From JAUIAS01 sp030425395 (GTDB lineage: Bacteria; Pseudomonadota; Alphaproteobacteria; Rhodobacterales; Rhodobacteraceae), in assembly GCA_043553855.1 (NCBI GenBank), contig CP121336.1, positions 3,534,001 to 3,598,000 of the forward strand: DNA of 64,000 nt, read 5' to 3'. How positions within the stretch are numbered: the first letter of the stretch is position 1; every line of letters starts with the position of its first letter. A program made the translations under genes and the position numbers. Below are positions 25,969 through 34,814 of this stretch, piece after piece. A model generated the notes under the pieces. It saw nothing but the letters and a program-made list of their open reading frames with translations. It was not told the DNA's origin and did not search any database.

Positions 25969-26761
25969 GGGGGGGCGGATCCCGCAGGCTACGACCTCCC
26001 CGGCCGGGCGGGTCCTCGCGCTGACGCGCCGGGACCGCGACACCCGGTTCTCGGGCGGGGTTCTCGGCTACGTCTGGGCCTACCTGATCCCGTTCAGCTG
26101 GATCGCCTTCGTGGTGGCCCTGTTCGAGCTGACGGGTCGTGCGCCGCCCATCCATACGGAACCGGCCCTGTTCGTGGCAACGGGGCTGCTCCCCTACATC
26201 CTGTTCCGCCAGACGATCAGCTCCATGATGCGGGGGGCGGTCGCGCATCGCCGGCTGCTTCAGATCAGGCCGGTGAGGCTCTCCGACCTCCTCCTCGCCT
26301 CCGCCGCCCAAGAGCTCGTCAACCTCGCTTTGAGCGCCGTGCTCGTCTTCGGCGCGATTCTGCTCCTAACCGAGGCCGGTGCGCCGGACGACCCGCTCCG
26401 GGTTCTAGAGGGGCTCTTCCTAGCCTGGGCGATGGGGGTAGGTCTCGGGCGGCTTTTCTCCGTGCTCGGCCTCATGAGCGACCTAATCGCGCGGGCCGTC
26501 CCGATCCTGCTGCGTCCCACCTTCTGGATTTCCGGGATATTCTTCACCGCGACGGAGCTGCCCGGTGCCTTGCGGGACCTTCTCTGGTGGAGCCCGCTCC
26601 TTCACGCGACGGAGCGTATCCGGGACGGCTGGTTCGCGGGCTACGCCTCCCCGTTCGACAGCATGACGATGCTGATCGCGCCTGCGCTCTTCCCCTGGAC
26701 CCTTTCCTTCCTGGCCGAGGCGGTAATGGTACGGAACCGGCTAGTAAGATACGCGTCATGA
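25961..26761 (+). CDS. kpsM: Capsule ABC transporter permease (KpsM/VexB type)
   Basis: The 266-residue inner-membrane protein has about six hydrophobic segments (LIPFSWIAFVVALFEL, LFVATGLLPYILFR, LALSAVLVFGAILLL, FTFWISGIFFTATELP-like region, LLIAPALFPW). The ABC-2 permease architecture and the sequence WWSPLLHATERIRDGWF match KpsM/CtrC proteins that export capsular polysaccharide through the inner membrane. ATG 25961 overlaps the epimerase stop by eight bases, and the gene overlaps kpsT by four. Confidence 0.9.
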   Translation: MGEGGRIPQATTSPAGRVLALTRRDRDTRFSGGVLGYVWAYLIPFSWIAFVVALFELTGRAPPIHTEPALFVATGLLPYILFRQTISSMMRGAVAHRRLLQIRPVRLSDLLLASAAQELVNLALSAVLVFGAILLLTEAGAPDDPLRVLEGLFLAWAMGVGLGRLFSVLGLMSDLIARAVPILLRPTFWISGIFFTATELPGALRDLLWWSPLLHATERIRDGWFAGYASPFDSMTMLIAPALFPWTLSFLAEAVMVRNRLVRYAS

Positions 26762-27441
26762 TCGCTCTGAGAAGTGTCACCCTCCTGACGCCGGACCGGC
26801 GTGACCATATCCTGGATCGGCAGGACCTCGTCATCGGGGAGCGGGACAGGGTCGGTGTGCTCGCCCCAGCCGGCTCGGGGCGTTCATCGATCGCCCGGCT
26901 CCTCTGCGGGGTTGACAGGCCCCACTCCGGGGAGGTCTTGAGCGCGGGTCGCGTCTCCTGGCCACTAGGATATGCTGGGTTCCTACACCCGGATCTAACC
27001 GTGCGCCGCAACGTCGAGCACCTGTCCGACCTCACCGGGTTCCCATCCGATCCGGCTTTGCGGATCGCTTGCTGGCTTTGCGGTGACATGGGGTTCCCGG
27101 AGAGGCGGGTTTCTTCGCTTACCCAGGGTCAGCGGGGGCTCGTTGCGGAGGCCTGCGGGTTCGGTTTCCCGGCGGACCATTACGTGGCGGATGAGAAGCT
27201 TCTTTTCGGGGATGAGGGGGCGCAGGCGCGTGGGGCTGCCCTTCTTCGGAGACGTCTGACCACGGCTAGCCTGATCCTCCTGTCCCGAAACCCGAACACG
27301 ATCGAGCAATGGTGTACCCGGATCTTCGCGCTGGTACAGGCGCGTCTGGTCCCCTGCGAATCCGTCAACATGGCCCGGTCCGTCCTGGAGCGGGCGCGGG
27401 CCGAAAACGCCCGGGAAGGGAAAACTCATGAGTTCCGCTGA
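26758..27441 (+). CDS. kpsT: Capsule ABC transporter ATP-binding protein (KpsT/VexC type) with degenerate motifs
   Basis: The 227-residue protein has the length and order of KpsT, which powers capsule export with KpsM. Motif positions are recognisable, but several are altered. Walker A reads APAGSGRSS, with Arg42 replacing the invariant Lys. The signature is SLTQGQRG. Walker B is HYVADEKLLFGDE with the catalytic Glu kept. The H-loop region reads LLSRNPN, with Arg177 where His is expected. Loss of both the P-loop Lys and the switch His usually abolishes ATP hydrolysis, so it may be inactive, use an unusual mechanism, or need another NBD. The reading frame is uninterrupted. Confidence 0.8.
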   Translation: MIALRSVTLLTPDRRDHILDRQDLVIGERDRVGVLAPAGSGRSSIARLLCGVDRPHSGEVLSAGRVSWPLGYAGFLHPDLTVRRNVEHLSDLTGFPSDPALRIACWLCGDMGFPERRVSSLTQGQRGLVAEACGFGFPADHYVADEKLLFGDEGAQARGAALLRRRLTTASLILLSRNPNTIEQWCTRIFALVQARLVPCESVNMARSVLERARAENAREGKTHEFR

Positions 27442-28711
27442 TCAGAAGTCGGAAGAGCAGCGGATCGCGGCATGGAGGGCGGAACGTCAAAAAGTGGCCG
27501 AGGAGGAGAAGGCTGCGCGTCTCACCGCGCGTGATGCTATCAGAAAGGAGGCGGAACGGGCCGAGACAGCAGCGCTGGACGCTGCTGTGGATTCGCTGCT
27601 TTCCGACCTCCCACCAGAAGAGGAGATAGGCCCCCTTCTCCTAGCCCGCGCCCGCAGGAGGCGCAGGCGGGACTTGCTCCTTCTTCTCATTCTGGTCCTT
27701 GCGCCGCTGATAGCTGTTTCGGTCTACGTCGGCGCCGTGGCGACCCGTCTTCACGAGTCCATCTCGGTCATCTCCATCTCTAAGCTGAGTGAGGACGGAT
27801 CCGGGGCGTCCCAAGGGATTCTCGGGGCGCTGGGAGCAACTCAGGGCCTCTCTGATGTCTTTGCGGCAGACGCGTTTCTATCATCGGGTTCTCTCTCGGA
27901 CCCGCTTGAAAATGATATGGGGCTCGTCTCCCAGCTTCGGTCTACGGCTCTAGATCCGGTTCAGCGACTGCGGGGCAGGGATTTGTCCCGTTTCATTGAC
28001 AGCGCAGTTGACATTCAGACCGGGCTTCTGACACTCCGGGTAAGGCTACCGGATCCTGAGCAGGCGCGCGACATTAACCTCCGGGTGATCGAGCTTGTCG
28101 CCTCACATGTGAACCAGATTCAGGAAGAGTCCCGATCTGAACGGACCCGGTTCGCTGACGCGGCGCTCGCTGCGGCGCAGTCGGAGATGCGCGAGGCGCG
28201 CGAGGCCTTGTCCGCCCTTCAGATCAGCAGCGGTGAGATTGACCCCCGCATGCGTCTTGAGGCGGTGCAGCAGGACATGAGCCGTGTCGAGTCGCGAATT
28301 CGGGAGCTTCGGTTCGAGAACGACCGAGACCGTGTTGATGTGAGCGTCCGCCGATATGACATTGAACGTCGGCAAGAATTGATTCGTTCGCTGGAGGCAG
28401 AGCTCTCTTCTCTGCGAGGAAACCTTACATTTACGGGCCGCTCAGGGGCTTCTATTGGTGAGACTATGATGGAGCATGATCAAGCTCAGTTGCGGCTCGA
28501 AATGGCTCGTACCGGGCTTGTCGCCGCCTTTGCAATGCGCCGCGATGCACAGCATGCAGTTGAGCTTGAGCGAAGTGTTATTCGCGTCGTTGCACCTCCG
28601 TTCGTAAACCCGCGAGCTGTTCGACCTAGAGCGGTTCTTGTTTTATTGATCACAGTCTTGGGCGGACTAGCTTTATTTTTCTTGGTCCGCTCACTTTGCC
28701 ATGAGCTATAA
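27428..28711 (+). CDS. kpsE: Capsule export inner-membrane co-polymerase (KpsE/VexD type)
   Basis: The 427-residue protein has a charged cytoplasmic N-terminus (residues 1-78), a transmembrane helix (LLLLLILVLAPLIAVSVYVG, about 80-105), a long periplasmic coiled-coil part (residues 220-345), and a C-terminal transmembrane helix (AVLVLLITVLGGLALFFLV). This is the PCP-3 layout that bridges KpsMT and the OPX channel. It overlaps kpsT by 14 bases and ends the operon. The last 400 bp are less GC-rich than the preceding genes. Transcription may be affected by the IS256 element inserted 26 bp downstream. Confidence 0.87.
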   Translation: MSSADQKSEEQRIAAWRAERQKVAEEEKAARLTARDAIRKEAERAETAALDAAVDSLLSDLPPEEEIGPLLLARARRRRRRDLLLLLILVLAPLIAVSVYVGAVATRLHESISVISISKLSEDGSGASQGILGALGATQGLSDVFAADAFLSSGSLSDPLENDMGLVSQLRSTALDPVQRLRGRDLSRFIDSAVDIQTGLLTLRVRLPDPEQARDINLRVIELVASHVNQIQEESRSERTRFADAALAAAQSEMREAREALSALQISSGEIDPRMRLEAVQQDMSRVESRIRELRFENDRDRVDVSVRRYDIERRQELIRSLEAELSSLRGNLTFTGRSGASIGETMMEHDQAQLRLEMARTGLVAAFAMRRDAQHAVELERSVIRVVAPPFVNPRAVRPRAVLVLLITVLGGLALFFLVRSLCHEL

Positions 28712-28737
28712 ATGTATGATGCAATGCGTATTCATCC

Positions 28738-30117
28738 GAGCTCTGCCCGAAAGTTGGTGACGGCGTGATCAGGCGGCTTGGTTAAGTTGTTTGATCCCGT
28801 CCTTGAATGCAATCCCTTCGATGATCTCGGGCATGCGGTTGGCTCCGTCCAGTCTCCGCCACTTGGTCTGGGCTGACATCATCAACTTGAACGCCATAGC
28901 GAGACCAGTTTTGCGGCTGAGACAGCCTTTGGTTTTGCCAGTGCGGTGTCGGACCGTGGCGAAGGTGCTTTCGATTGGATTGGTGGTGCGGATGTGCTTC
29001 CAGTGTTCGGCTGGGAAGTCATAGAAAGCCAAGAGGACGTCGCGATCTTTGGTCAGCTTTCCGACAGCCTTATCATATTTCACGCCGTAGGTTGCGACGA
29101 AGAAATCAAAGGCCGCCTCGGCATCCACGCGGGTCTCGGCCTGCCAGATATCGTGCAAATGACCCTTTGCTTTGGCCTGAACGGACTTGGGCATCGCGTT
29201 CAGTACATTGCCGGTTTTGTGGAACCAACAGCGCTGTTCTTTCGTGGCACCAAAGACCTCGCGCAATGCATGCCAGAAGCCCAAAGCGCCGTCCCCGATG
29301 GCCAGATCAGGCGCGTGGGTCAGTCCGCGCCGCTGGAGATCAAGCAGCAACTCTCGCCAGCTTTGGGTGCTTTCGCGGTAGCCATCGGCGAGGCCGATGA
29401 TCTCTTTGCGACCCCACTCGTCCGCCCCGATCAACACCAGAACGCATTGTTTTTCCCTCAGCCATGCGTGGCCGGAAGTAGACGCCGTCCGCCCAGATGT
29501 AGACGAACCGCCGCGTGCTGAGGTCACGGCGCTGCCATCGGTCATACTCATCCCACCAGTCGGCTTTGAGCCGCGATATGGTTGTGGATGACAAACCCGC
29601 AGCGTTCGGCCCGAGCAGCGCCGCGAGTGCCTCGTGAAAGTCGCCGGTGGAAATGCCTTTGAGATAGAGCCAGGGCAGCAACTCCTCGATGGACTTGGCT
29701 TTGCGCAAATAGGGTGGCAGGATCGTTGACGTGAAACGCACCTTCTCAGCGGCGTCGCCCCGGTCCCGCACGCGCGGTACTTTGACCGGCACCGCGCCGA
29801 TCCCGGTAATGATCTCGCGTTCAGGCAGGTGACCGTGGCGCACCAGCCGAGCGCGACCATCATCCGTTTTCTCGGATGTATAGGCCTCCAGCAAAACTGA
29901 AAGTTCGGCCTCAACCGCTTGCTCAATCAGACGCTTCGCACCTGATCGAAGGATGTCCGTCAGTGGATCAGGTGAAAATCCCTGTGGATCGGGCAGCTGG
30001 GTAATGATATTTGTCGTCATGTGGCATATCCTTTTCTCAGACGAGAATTGCGGCGCGTGAACAACGCCATGATATGCCGCCTCTCAGGGGTCATCACCAA
30101 CTTTTAGCTATATCTCT
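28738..30117 (-). mobile_element. IS256-family element 1
   Basis: The 1380-bp element has inverted ends (AAAGTTGGTGA near both termini, with outer GAG/CTC) and a perfect 9-bp target duplication TATTCATCC at 28729-28737 and 30118-30126. Its transposase gene is frameshifted. It sits just behind kpsE. Confidence 0.88.
28769..30020 (-). pseudogene. IS256-family transposase, frameshifted
   Basis: The N-terminal part (from 30020: SGAKRLIEQAVEAELSVLLE, then DGVYFRPRMAEGKT) and the C-terminal part (REKQCVLVLIGADEWGRKEI to FKDGIKQLNQAA) lie in two frames. Alignment of the junction (GCTGAGGGAAAAACAATGC, about 29455-29475) indicates a one-base insertion. Both parts carry IS256-type DDE sequence (IGDGALGFW; TTNPIESTFATVR). 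It needs a +1 shift, and IS256 elements are not known to use frameshifting, so I call it inactive. Confidence 0.88.
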
Positions 30118-30226
30118 ATTCATCCGGCGGGGGCCATCTTTGTGATGTGAGGTCTTGCGTTTAATGTATGCGCAGCTTATGTCCCATCGAGATTTTCGGC
30201 TTACACCGGTTGACATGTGGGTTTAG

Positions 30227-30371
30227 GAGCCCATCCAGGCGTCCTGGGCGATCTCGCGTTTGGAGATAGGGCAGCGATATAGCCCGGTGATGGGTTTTCA
30301 CGCTGGAGCGTACGAGCTCATCCGGGAGTCCCGGACGAGCTCACGCTTGAGGTAGTCGCAGCGGCATAGGC
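30227..30371 (-). repeat. Degenerate direct repeat, period 87 bp
   Basis: Two roughly 60-bp blocks align without gaps when read on the minus strand: GGCCTATGCCGCTGC...GGATGAGCTC and GGGCTATATCGCTGC...GGATGGGCTC. In one minus-strand frame they encode GLCRCDYLKRELVRDSRMSS and GLYRCPISKREIAQDAWMGS, so the protein frame seems to have been kept. The origin is unknown. Confidence 0.6.
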
Positions 30372-30434
30372 CCAAGGCATCAAAGCATCGATGTCTTTTT
30401 CGAGATGCCCGTTGGCCAGCTTGGGGAGAGTGTT
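30318..30434 (-). pseudogene. IS66 TnpC C-terminal remnant
   Basis: The minus strand encodes LPKLANGHLEKDIDALMPWAY before a stop at 30318. This matches the C-terminal LANGH-x-DDLLPW-x-Y pattern of IS66 transposases. Nothing else of this element remains here. Confidence 0.65.
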
Positions 30435-30546
30435 ATCGTGATGAGGTTGTATCCGCTGCCTGTGAAGTAAAAAGGTTCGCCGCCAGTTCCGCAAACTGAA
30501 TGACTGTCGAACTCAATCCAGTCACAATTATTACAATATGCCGAGG

Positions 30547-31129
30547 TCACCCCAAGACCCGAAATTTGTCGTGATTGACGACCCTGAAATTATCAGACAC
30601 CTGATCGCGGAAGGTTTGCCATTCGTTGGGTAGGGTTTCTCGAAAGAACCGCAGGACCGCATCCGCGAACTGCTTTTGCGTTGGGTAGTAGTGATTATGA
30701 GTGACGTATTGGTGCATGACCGCCCATAATCGTTCAATCGGGTTCAGGTGGGGGCAATAGGGCGGCAGCTGGATAAGTCGTATGCGGCACTCTGGTCGTT
30801 TGAGGAATTCGCGAACGTCTGGGCCCTTATGGTAAGCCGCATTATCCCAGATGACATAGATGATCCGCGAGAGAGGATTGCGAGCCTCAATCTTGGCGAG
30901 AAGCTGCGCTGCACTCACCCCGTCTACGGTGGTCGGCTCGACAAAGGGCGCGTCAAAATTCTCAAGATTGAGCGCACCATGGATGTTCACGCGCCCGCGC
31001 CCTGCGGTGGTTGTCACGGCGGGGTTTGATCCTGCCTTGACCCAGCCGTAGCTGGGTTTTGTCTGGTATTCAGGATGCACCGCGTCGGCGAAATAGACGG
31101 CTTCATCTGCGCCCAATTCGTTCAGCAGC
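30547..31129 (-). pseudogene. IS630-family transposase, N-terminally truncated
   Basis: About 194 residues of a DDE_3-type transposase remain: FADAVHPEYQTKPSYGWVKA, VIWDNAAYHKG (second Asp), and LIQLPPYCPHLNPIERLWAVM with the final catalytic Glu. The first Asp block and the N-terminal helix-turn-helix are missing because an IS66-type element end lies at 31130. The 3' end is intact. Confidence 0.88.
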
Positions 31130-31189
31130 GTAAGCGGCGGCTGGAGGGCACCTGGTTTTCAGCTTGACGGCTTGAAGTTCCAGGGCAGC
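31130..31189 (-). mobile_element. IS66 terminal remnant
   Basis: GTAAGCGGCGGC at 31130 is an IS66-type end. The 60 bp behind it encode on the minus strand the tail LPWNFKPSS of a TnpC. It is then interrupted by another IS66-type element at 31190. This stub truncates the IS630 transposase. Confidence 0.75.
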
Positions 31190-31218
31190 GTAAGCGTTAG
31201 CTGAACAGCACCAGCGGG

Positions 31219-32778
31219 TTAGCTTGACGGCGCAAAGTTCCACGGCAGCAGATCATCGAGGCGGCTTTGCGGGTGACCGTTGGCGATCGCTGTCAGCGTT
31301 GCCTTGAGGTAGGCGAAGGGTTCGACGCCGTTGATCTTGCAGGTCTCGATCAGCGAGGCGATGCGGCCCCAGGCGATGCCGCCCTCGTCGTGACCCGCAA
31401 AGAGCGCGTTCTTGCGATTTAGGGTGATGGGGCGGATCAGGTTTTCGACGCGGTTGTTGTCGATCTCGACGCGCCCATCGGTCAGGAAGGTTTGCAAACC
31501 GTCCCAGTGATTGTGGATGTAGGTCAGCTTTTCGCCCAAGCGGGATTTGGCCGGGATCTTGCGGCGTTGGGCCTGCAGCCAGTCGCCGAAGGCCGTGACC
31601 AGCGGGACGCTGCGGGTTTGGCGGGCAGACAGACGCTGGCCGGACGAGACGCCACGGATATCGGCTTCAACGGCATAGATCTCGGCGATGCGGCGCAGGC
31701 CTTCGGCGGCGATCTCAGAGCTGTCGCGGTCAAAGACTTCCTTCAGCTTGCGGCGCGCGTGTGCCCAGCAATGGGCCACCCGAATGGGGGCACCGCCCTT
31801 GCGGGTCAGTTTGGTCAGCCGGTTGTAGCCCTGGTATCCGTCGATCTGCAGGATACCGTTAAAGCCTGTGAGGATTGTTTCGGCGTTCTCGCCCGCGCGC
31901 CCGGGTGCATAGAAGTAAACCACACCGGGCGGATCTTCACCGCCCCATGGCCGGTCATCGCGGGCAAGCGCCCAGAGATAGCCAGTTTTGGTTTTACCGC
32001 GACCCGGATCCAGCACCGGGGCCGTGGTTTCGTCCATGAAGAGCTTGTCGGATCGTTTCAGGTGTTCAGCCAGCCGGTCAACAACGGGCTTGAGGTGGAA
32101 TGCTGCCTTGCCCACCCAATCGGCCAAGACAGCGTGGTGCAGATCAAGACCCGCCCGCGCCAGGATCTGGCTCTGACGATACAATGGCAGGTGATCGGCA
32201 TATTTGCTGACCAGCACATGGGCGATGCTGGCCTCGGTCGGCAACCCGCCCATGATCAGGTGCGATGGTGTGGGAGCTTGGGTCACGCCATCGGTGCAGG
32301 TCCGGCAAGCGTATTTGGGACGGACGGTGACAATGACGCGCAACTGCGCCGGCACGATGTCCAACCGCTCGCTACGGTCTTCACCGATCTTGTGCATGAC
32401 GCCACAGCCGCAAGGGCAGATCAGGCTGTCGGGTTCGACAACCTCTTCAATGCGCGGCAATGCGGCCGGCAAGTTGCCGATAGTGCGCTTTGGCGCGGGC
32501 CTGGTTGCCGTTTTGTCACCTGCCTTGGCAGCCAGATGTTCCTTCTGCACCTCGACCTCAGCCAGTGCGATGGACAGATCCTCGAACGCCAGTTGCCGCT
32601 CATCCTCGGTCAACTTTTCCGACCGCTTGCCATGCAGGGAATGGTTCAGCTCGGCGATCAAATGCTGTTGGCGTTGGGTGATATCCGGAAGTGCAGTGAT
32701 CGTTTCCATCAATGACGTAACCACCGCGCGCTGCGCGGCAGGGATGGTGGAAAGGTCAATGGCGGGCATCTCGATCAT
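31219..32778 (-). CDS. tnpC: IS66 transposase TnpC
   Basis: The 519-residue transposase carries an N-terminal coiled region (LPDITQRQQHLIAELNHSLH), a zinc-binding CPCGCGVMHKIGED, GGLPTEASIAHVLVSKYADH, the DDE domain (MDETTAPVLDPGRGK; LQIDGYQGYNRL; EIDNNRVENLIRPI) and the C-terminal LDDLLPWNFAPSS. It looks intact, but its element has lost tnpA and one end, so autonomous transposition is unlikely. Confidence 0.92.
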   Translation of the reverse strand: MIEMPAIDLSTIPAAQRAVVTSLMETITALPDITQRQQHLIAELNHSLHGKRSEKLTEDERQLAFEDLSIALAEVEVQKEHLAAKAGDKTATRPAPKRTIGNLPAALPRIEEVVEPDSLICPCGCGVMHKIGEDRSERLDIVPAQLRVIVTVRPKYACRTCTDGVTQAPTPSHLIMGGLPTEASIAHVLVSKYADHLPLYRQSQILARAGLDLHHAVLADWVGKAAFHLKPVVDRLAEHLKRSDKLFMDETTAPVLDPGRGKTKTGYLWALARDDRPWGGEDPPGVVYFYAPGRAGENAETILTGFNGILQIDGYQGYNRLTKLTRKGGAPIRVAHCWAHARRKLKEVFDRDSSEIAAEGLRRIAEIYAVEADIRGVSSGQRLSARQTRSVPLVTAFGDWLQAQRRKIPAKSRLGEKLTYIHNHWDGLQTFLTDGRVEIDNNRVENLIRPITLNRKNALFAGHDEGGIAWGRIASLIETCKINGVEPFAYLKATLTAIANGHPQSRLDDLLPWNFAPSS

Positions 32779-32832
32779 GACCCGAGACTACGATAAAACC
32801 ACAGTAAAAACACGCAAAAGACAGCGCTTGAT

Positions 32833-33185
32833 TCATTCTGCCACAGCAGGTGGGCGCGTCTCCAAGGCCTTGACCTTGCGCCAGTCGAGACCGGCAAACA
32901 GGGCCTCAAACTGGGCGTGGTTCAGCGCCATCATCCCGTCCTTGATCGCAGGCCAGGTGAAGGTCGTATCTTCCAACCGCTTGTAAGCCATCACCAATCC
33001 GGTGCCGTCCCAATACAAAAGCTTCAGCCGATCCGCCCTGCGCGAGCGGAACACAAACACCGTGCCGGTGAACGGATCCTTGCGCAGCACCGACGACATG
33101 ATCGCTGCAGACCGTCATGACCTTTCCTGAAGTCCACAGGCTGCGTCGAGACCAGAACCCGCACGCGGTTTGACGGGAACATCAT
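32833..33185 (-). pseudogene. IS66 tnpB, frameshifted
   Basis: The N-terminal frame (MFPSNRVRVLVSTQPVDFRK, then GHDGL) and the C-terminal frame (SSVLRKDPFTGTVFVFRSRR to LETRPPAVAE) are separated by a one-base deletion near 33108, in GGTCTGCAGCGATC. Together they give a normal TnpB length. Upstream tnpA is absent. Confidence 0.85.
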
Positions 33186-33302
33186 GGCCGTGACCTGTGA
33201 ATCGGCATGCAAAAGTGACCCACTTGGGTGGGTTATGATCATCTAAAACTGACCCACCTGCATTGTTAACGTCCGTGCGCTTTGGGCACGGAGGAAGAGC
33301 AG

Positions 33303-34814
33303 GTGTTACTGATGGAAACGGCAATGAAGATCCGTGGGTGGATCTTGGGGGATGGGCGCAGCATCCATTCTGTGGCGCGCGAGACGGGGATTTCGCGAAC
33401 GACGATCAAAAAGTATCTGAAGGACCCGGAGCAACCGCGGTATCGGAGACGGCAACCGCGTGTTGGGTCCAAGCTGAACGCGCAGTTCGAGGCGCGTCTG
33501 CGGGAACTTTTCAATCATGATCTGGCCCTTCGGCGGCGTGATCGGCGCACAGCGAAGAAGCTATATGAAGAGCTTGTCGCGGAGGGCTACACGGGCTCCT
33601 ATTCACCAGTTCAGCGGTTTGTCAGTGAGCTCAAGAAGTCATCGGGAACCGACGGAACTGATGCATTCATCCCGCTCTATTTCGCGCCTGGCGATGCGCT
33701 TCAGTTCGACTGGAGCGAGGAATATGTCCTGTTAGGCGGTATCCAGCACAAGGTTCACGTCGCCCATTTCCGCCTGTGCCACAGCCGCAAGCCTTTCGTC
33801 GTGGCCTATATGAACGAGAAGCAGGAGATGGTGCTCGATGCCTTTGTGCGGGCACTGACGTTCTTCGGCGGCGTCCCGCGTCGGGTGATCATCGACAACC
33901 CCAAGACCATGGTGACCTATGTCTCGCGATCGAAGGACCGGATCTTTCACCCACGCTTTCTGGCCTTGATGAACCATTACGTCATCGAACCTGTCGCCTG
34001 CACGCCCGCTTCAGGATGGGAGAAGGGGCAGGTCGAGAACCAGGTGCAGTTTCTGCGTGGCGAGCTGTTCACTCCCAGGCTGGCCTTTGACGATCTGGCG
34101 GCGCTGAATGCCTGGCTTCTGCTGCGCTGCGAGGAACTGGCTGAACGCCGCCATACGGATCAACAGCATCGCACAATCGCCGAAGTCTTTGAGGATGAGA
34201 AGATCGAGCTGCGCCCGCTGGGCCGCCCTTTCGACGGTTATGTCGAAAAAACTCTGCGGGTCAGATCCACCTGCCTGGTGCAGTATAACAGCAATCGCTA
34301 CAGCGTGCCGTGCGAACATGCGGGGCATCACGTCTCGTTGCGCGCCTATGCTGATCGGCTTTTCATGATCGCAAACGACGAAATTATCGCTGAACATAAG
34401 CGGCGCTTTACACGCAATATCAGTTACTTCGAGCCCTGGCACTATGTGCCGCTGCTCGATCGCAAGCCCGGTGCGCTGCGTGATGGCGCACCTTTTGTCG
34501 GTTGGGAATTGCCCAAATCGATGGAGCAGATCAAGGATCACTACATGCGCGAGAAAGGTGGCGACCGGGAGTTTGTCGACCTGCTGCTGCTGGCACTTGA
34601 GCATGGCATCGACGTGGTCGAGATGGCCTGCGATCTGGCCGTCGAACAGCGCACCCTGCGCTTGCCGGCGATCATCAATCTGGTCAATCAGCTGCTGGAG
34701 CCGACAATCGCGCCACTGGCGGAGACACATGCCTATCCACAGCTGACCCTGCGCCCAGAGGCCGATTGCAAGCGATATGAAGCGCTGTGTGCTGCGGGGA
34801 GGGTTGCGGCATGA
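33303..34814 (+). CDS. istA: IS21 transposase IstA
   Basis: The 503-residue transposase has an HTH (HSVARETGISRTTIKKYL), a DDE core (ALQFDWSEEYVLLGG; RRVIIDNPKTMV; GWEKGQVENQVQFLR) and a C-terminal region containing NRYSVPCEHAG. GTG 33303 has GGAGG eight bases upstream; ATG 33312 is the alternative. Intact, and of a different subgroup from the IstA at 10751. Confidence 0.92.
   Translation: MLLMETAMKIRGWILGDGRSIHSVARETGISRTTIKKYLKDPEQPRYRRRQPRVGSKLNAQFEARLRELFNHDLALRRRDRRTAKKLYEELVAEGYTGSYSPVQRFVSELKKSSGTDGTDAFIPLYFAPGDALQFDWSEEYVLLGGIQHKVHVAHFRLCHSRKPFVVAYMNEKQEMVLDAFVRALTFFGGVPRRVIIDNPKTMVTYVSRSKDRIFHPRFLALMNHYVIEPVACTPASGWEKGQVENQVQFLRGELFTPRLAFDDLAALNAWLLLRCEELAERRHTDQQHRTIAEVFEDEKIELRPLGRPFDGYVEKTLRVRSTCLVQYNSNRYSVPCEHAGHHVSLRAYADRLFMIANDEIIAEHKRRFTRNISYFEPWHYVPLLDRKPGALRDGAPFVGWELPKSMEQIKDHYMREKGGDREFVDLLLLALEHGIDVVEMACDLAVEQRTLRLPAIINLVNQLLEPTIAPLAETHAYPQLTLRPEADCKRYEALCAAGRVAA

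Larger units (their letters stand above)
30127..30546. other. Gene-poor stretch with IS debris
   Basis: The stretch contains no intact gene. It holds a short leader-like piece (GGCTTACACCG at about 30199, a word also found in leader element A's region at 4961), a degenerate 87-bp-period repeat (30227-30371), and an IS66 TnpC tail on the minus strand. It ends with AT-rich sequence that probably carries the end of the IS630 element. Confidence 0.5.
31190..33195 (-). mobile_element. IS66-family element, truncated at its tnpA side
   Basis: The left end GTAAGCGTTAGC is at 31190. tnpC and a frameshifted tnpB follow on the minus strand. tnpA and the right end are missing, cut off at 33195, where an IS21-family element begins. 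Confidence 0.85.

Noticed and set aside
24802..26043. 413-codon minus-strand frame opposite the glycosyltransferase and epimerase
   Set aside because: It is antisense to two well-supported genes in very GC-rich DNA, where long antisense frames are expected; the sequence is Arg/Pro/Gly-rich without domains.
29455..29475. Programmed frameshifting in the IS256 transposase
   Set aside because: The frame change needed is +1, with no recognised slippery pattern, and IS256 transposases are normally one frame; a one-base insertion is simpler.
30150..30240. Third copy of the CTCAAG leader element
   Set aside because: Only the 11-base word GGCTTACACCG and a few weak similarities are shared; both CTCAAG boxes are missing.
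31492..32715. 407-codon plus-strand frame opposite an IS66 TnpC
   Set aside because: It is the mirror of the transposase gene; no motifs.
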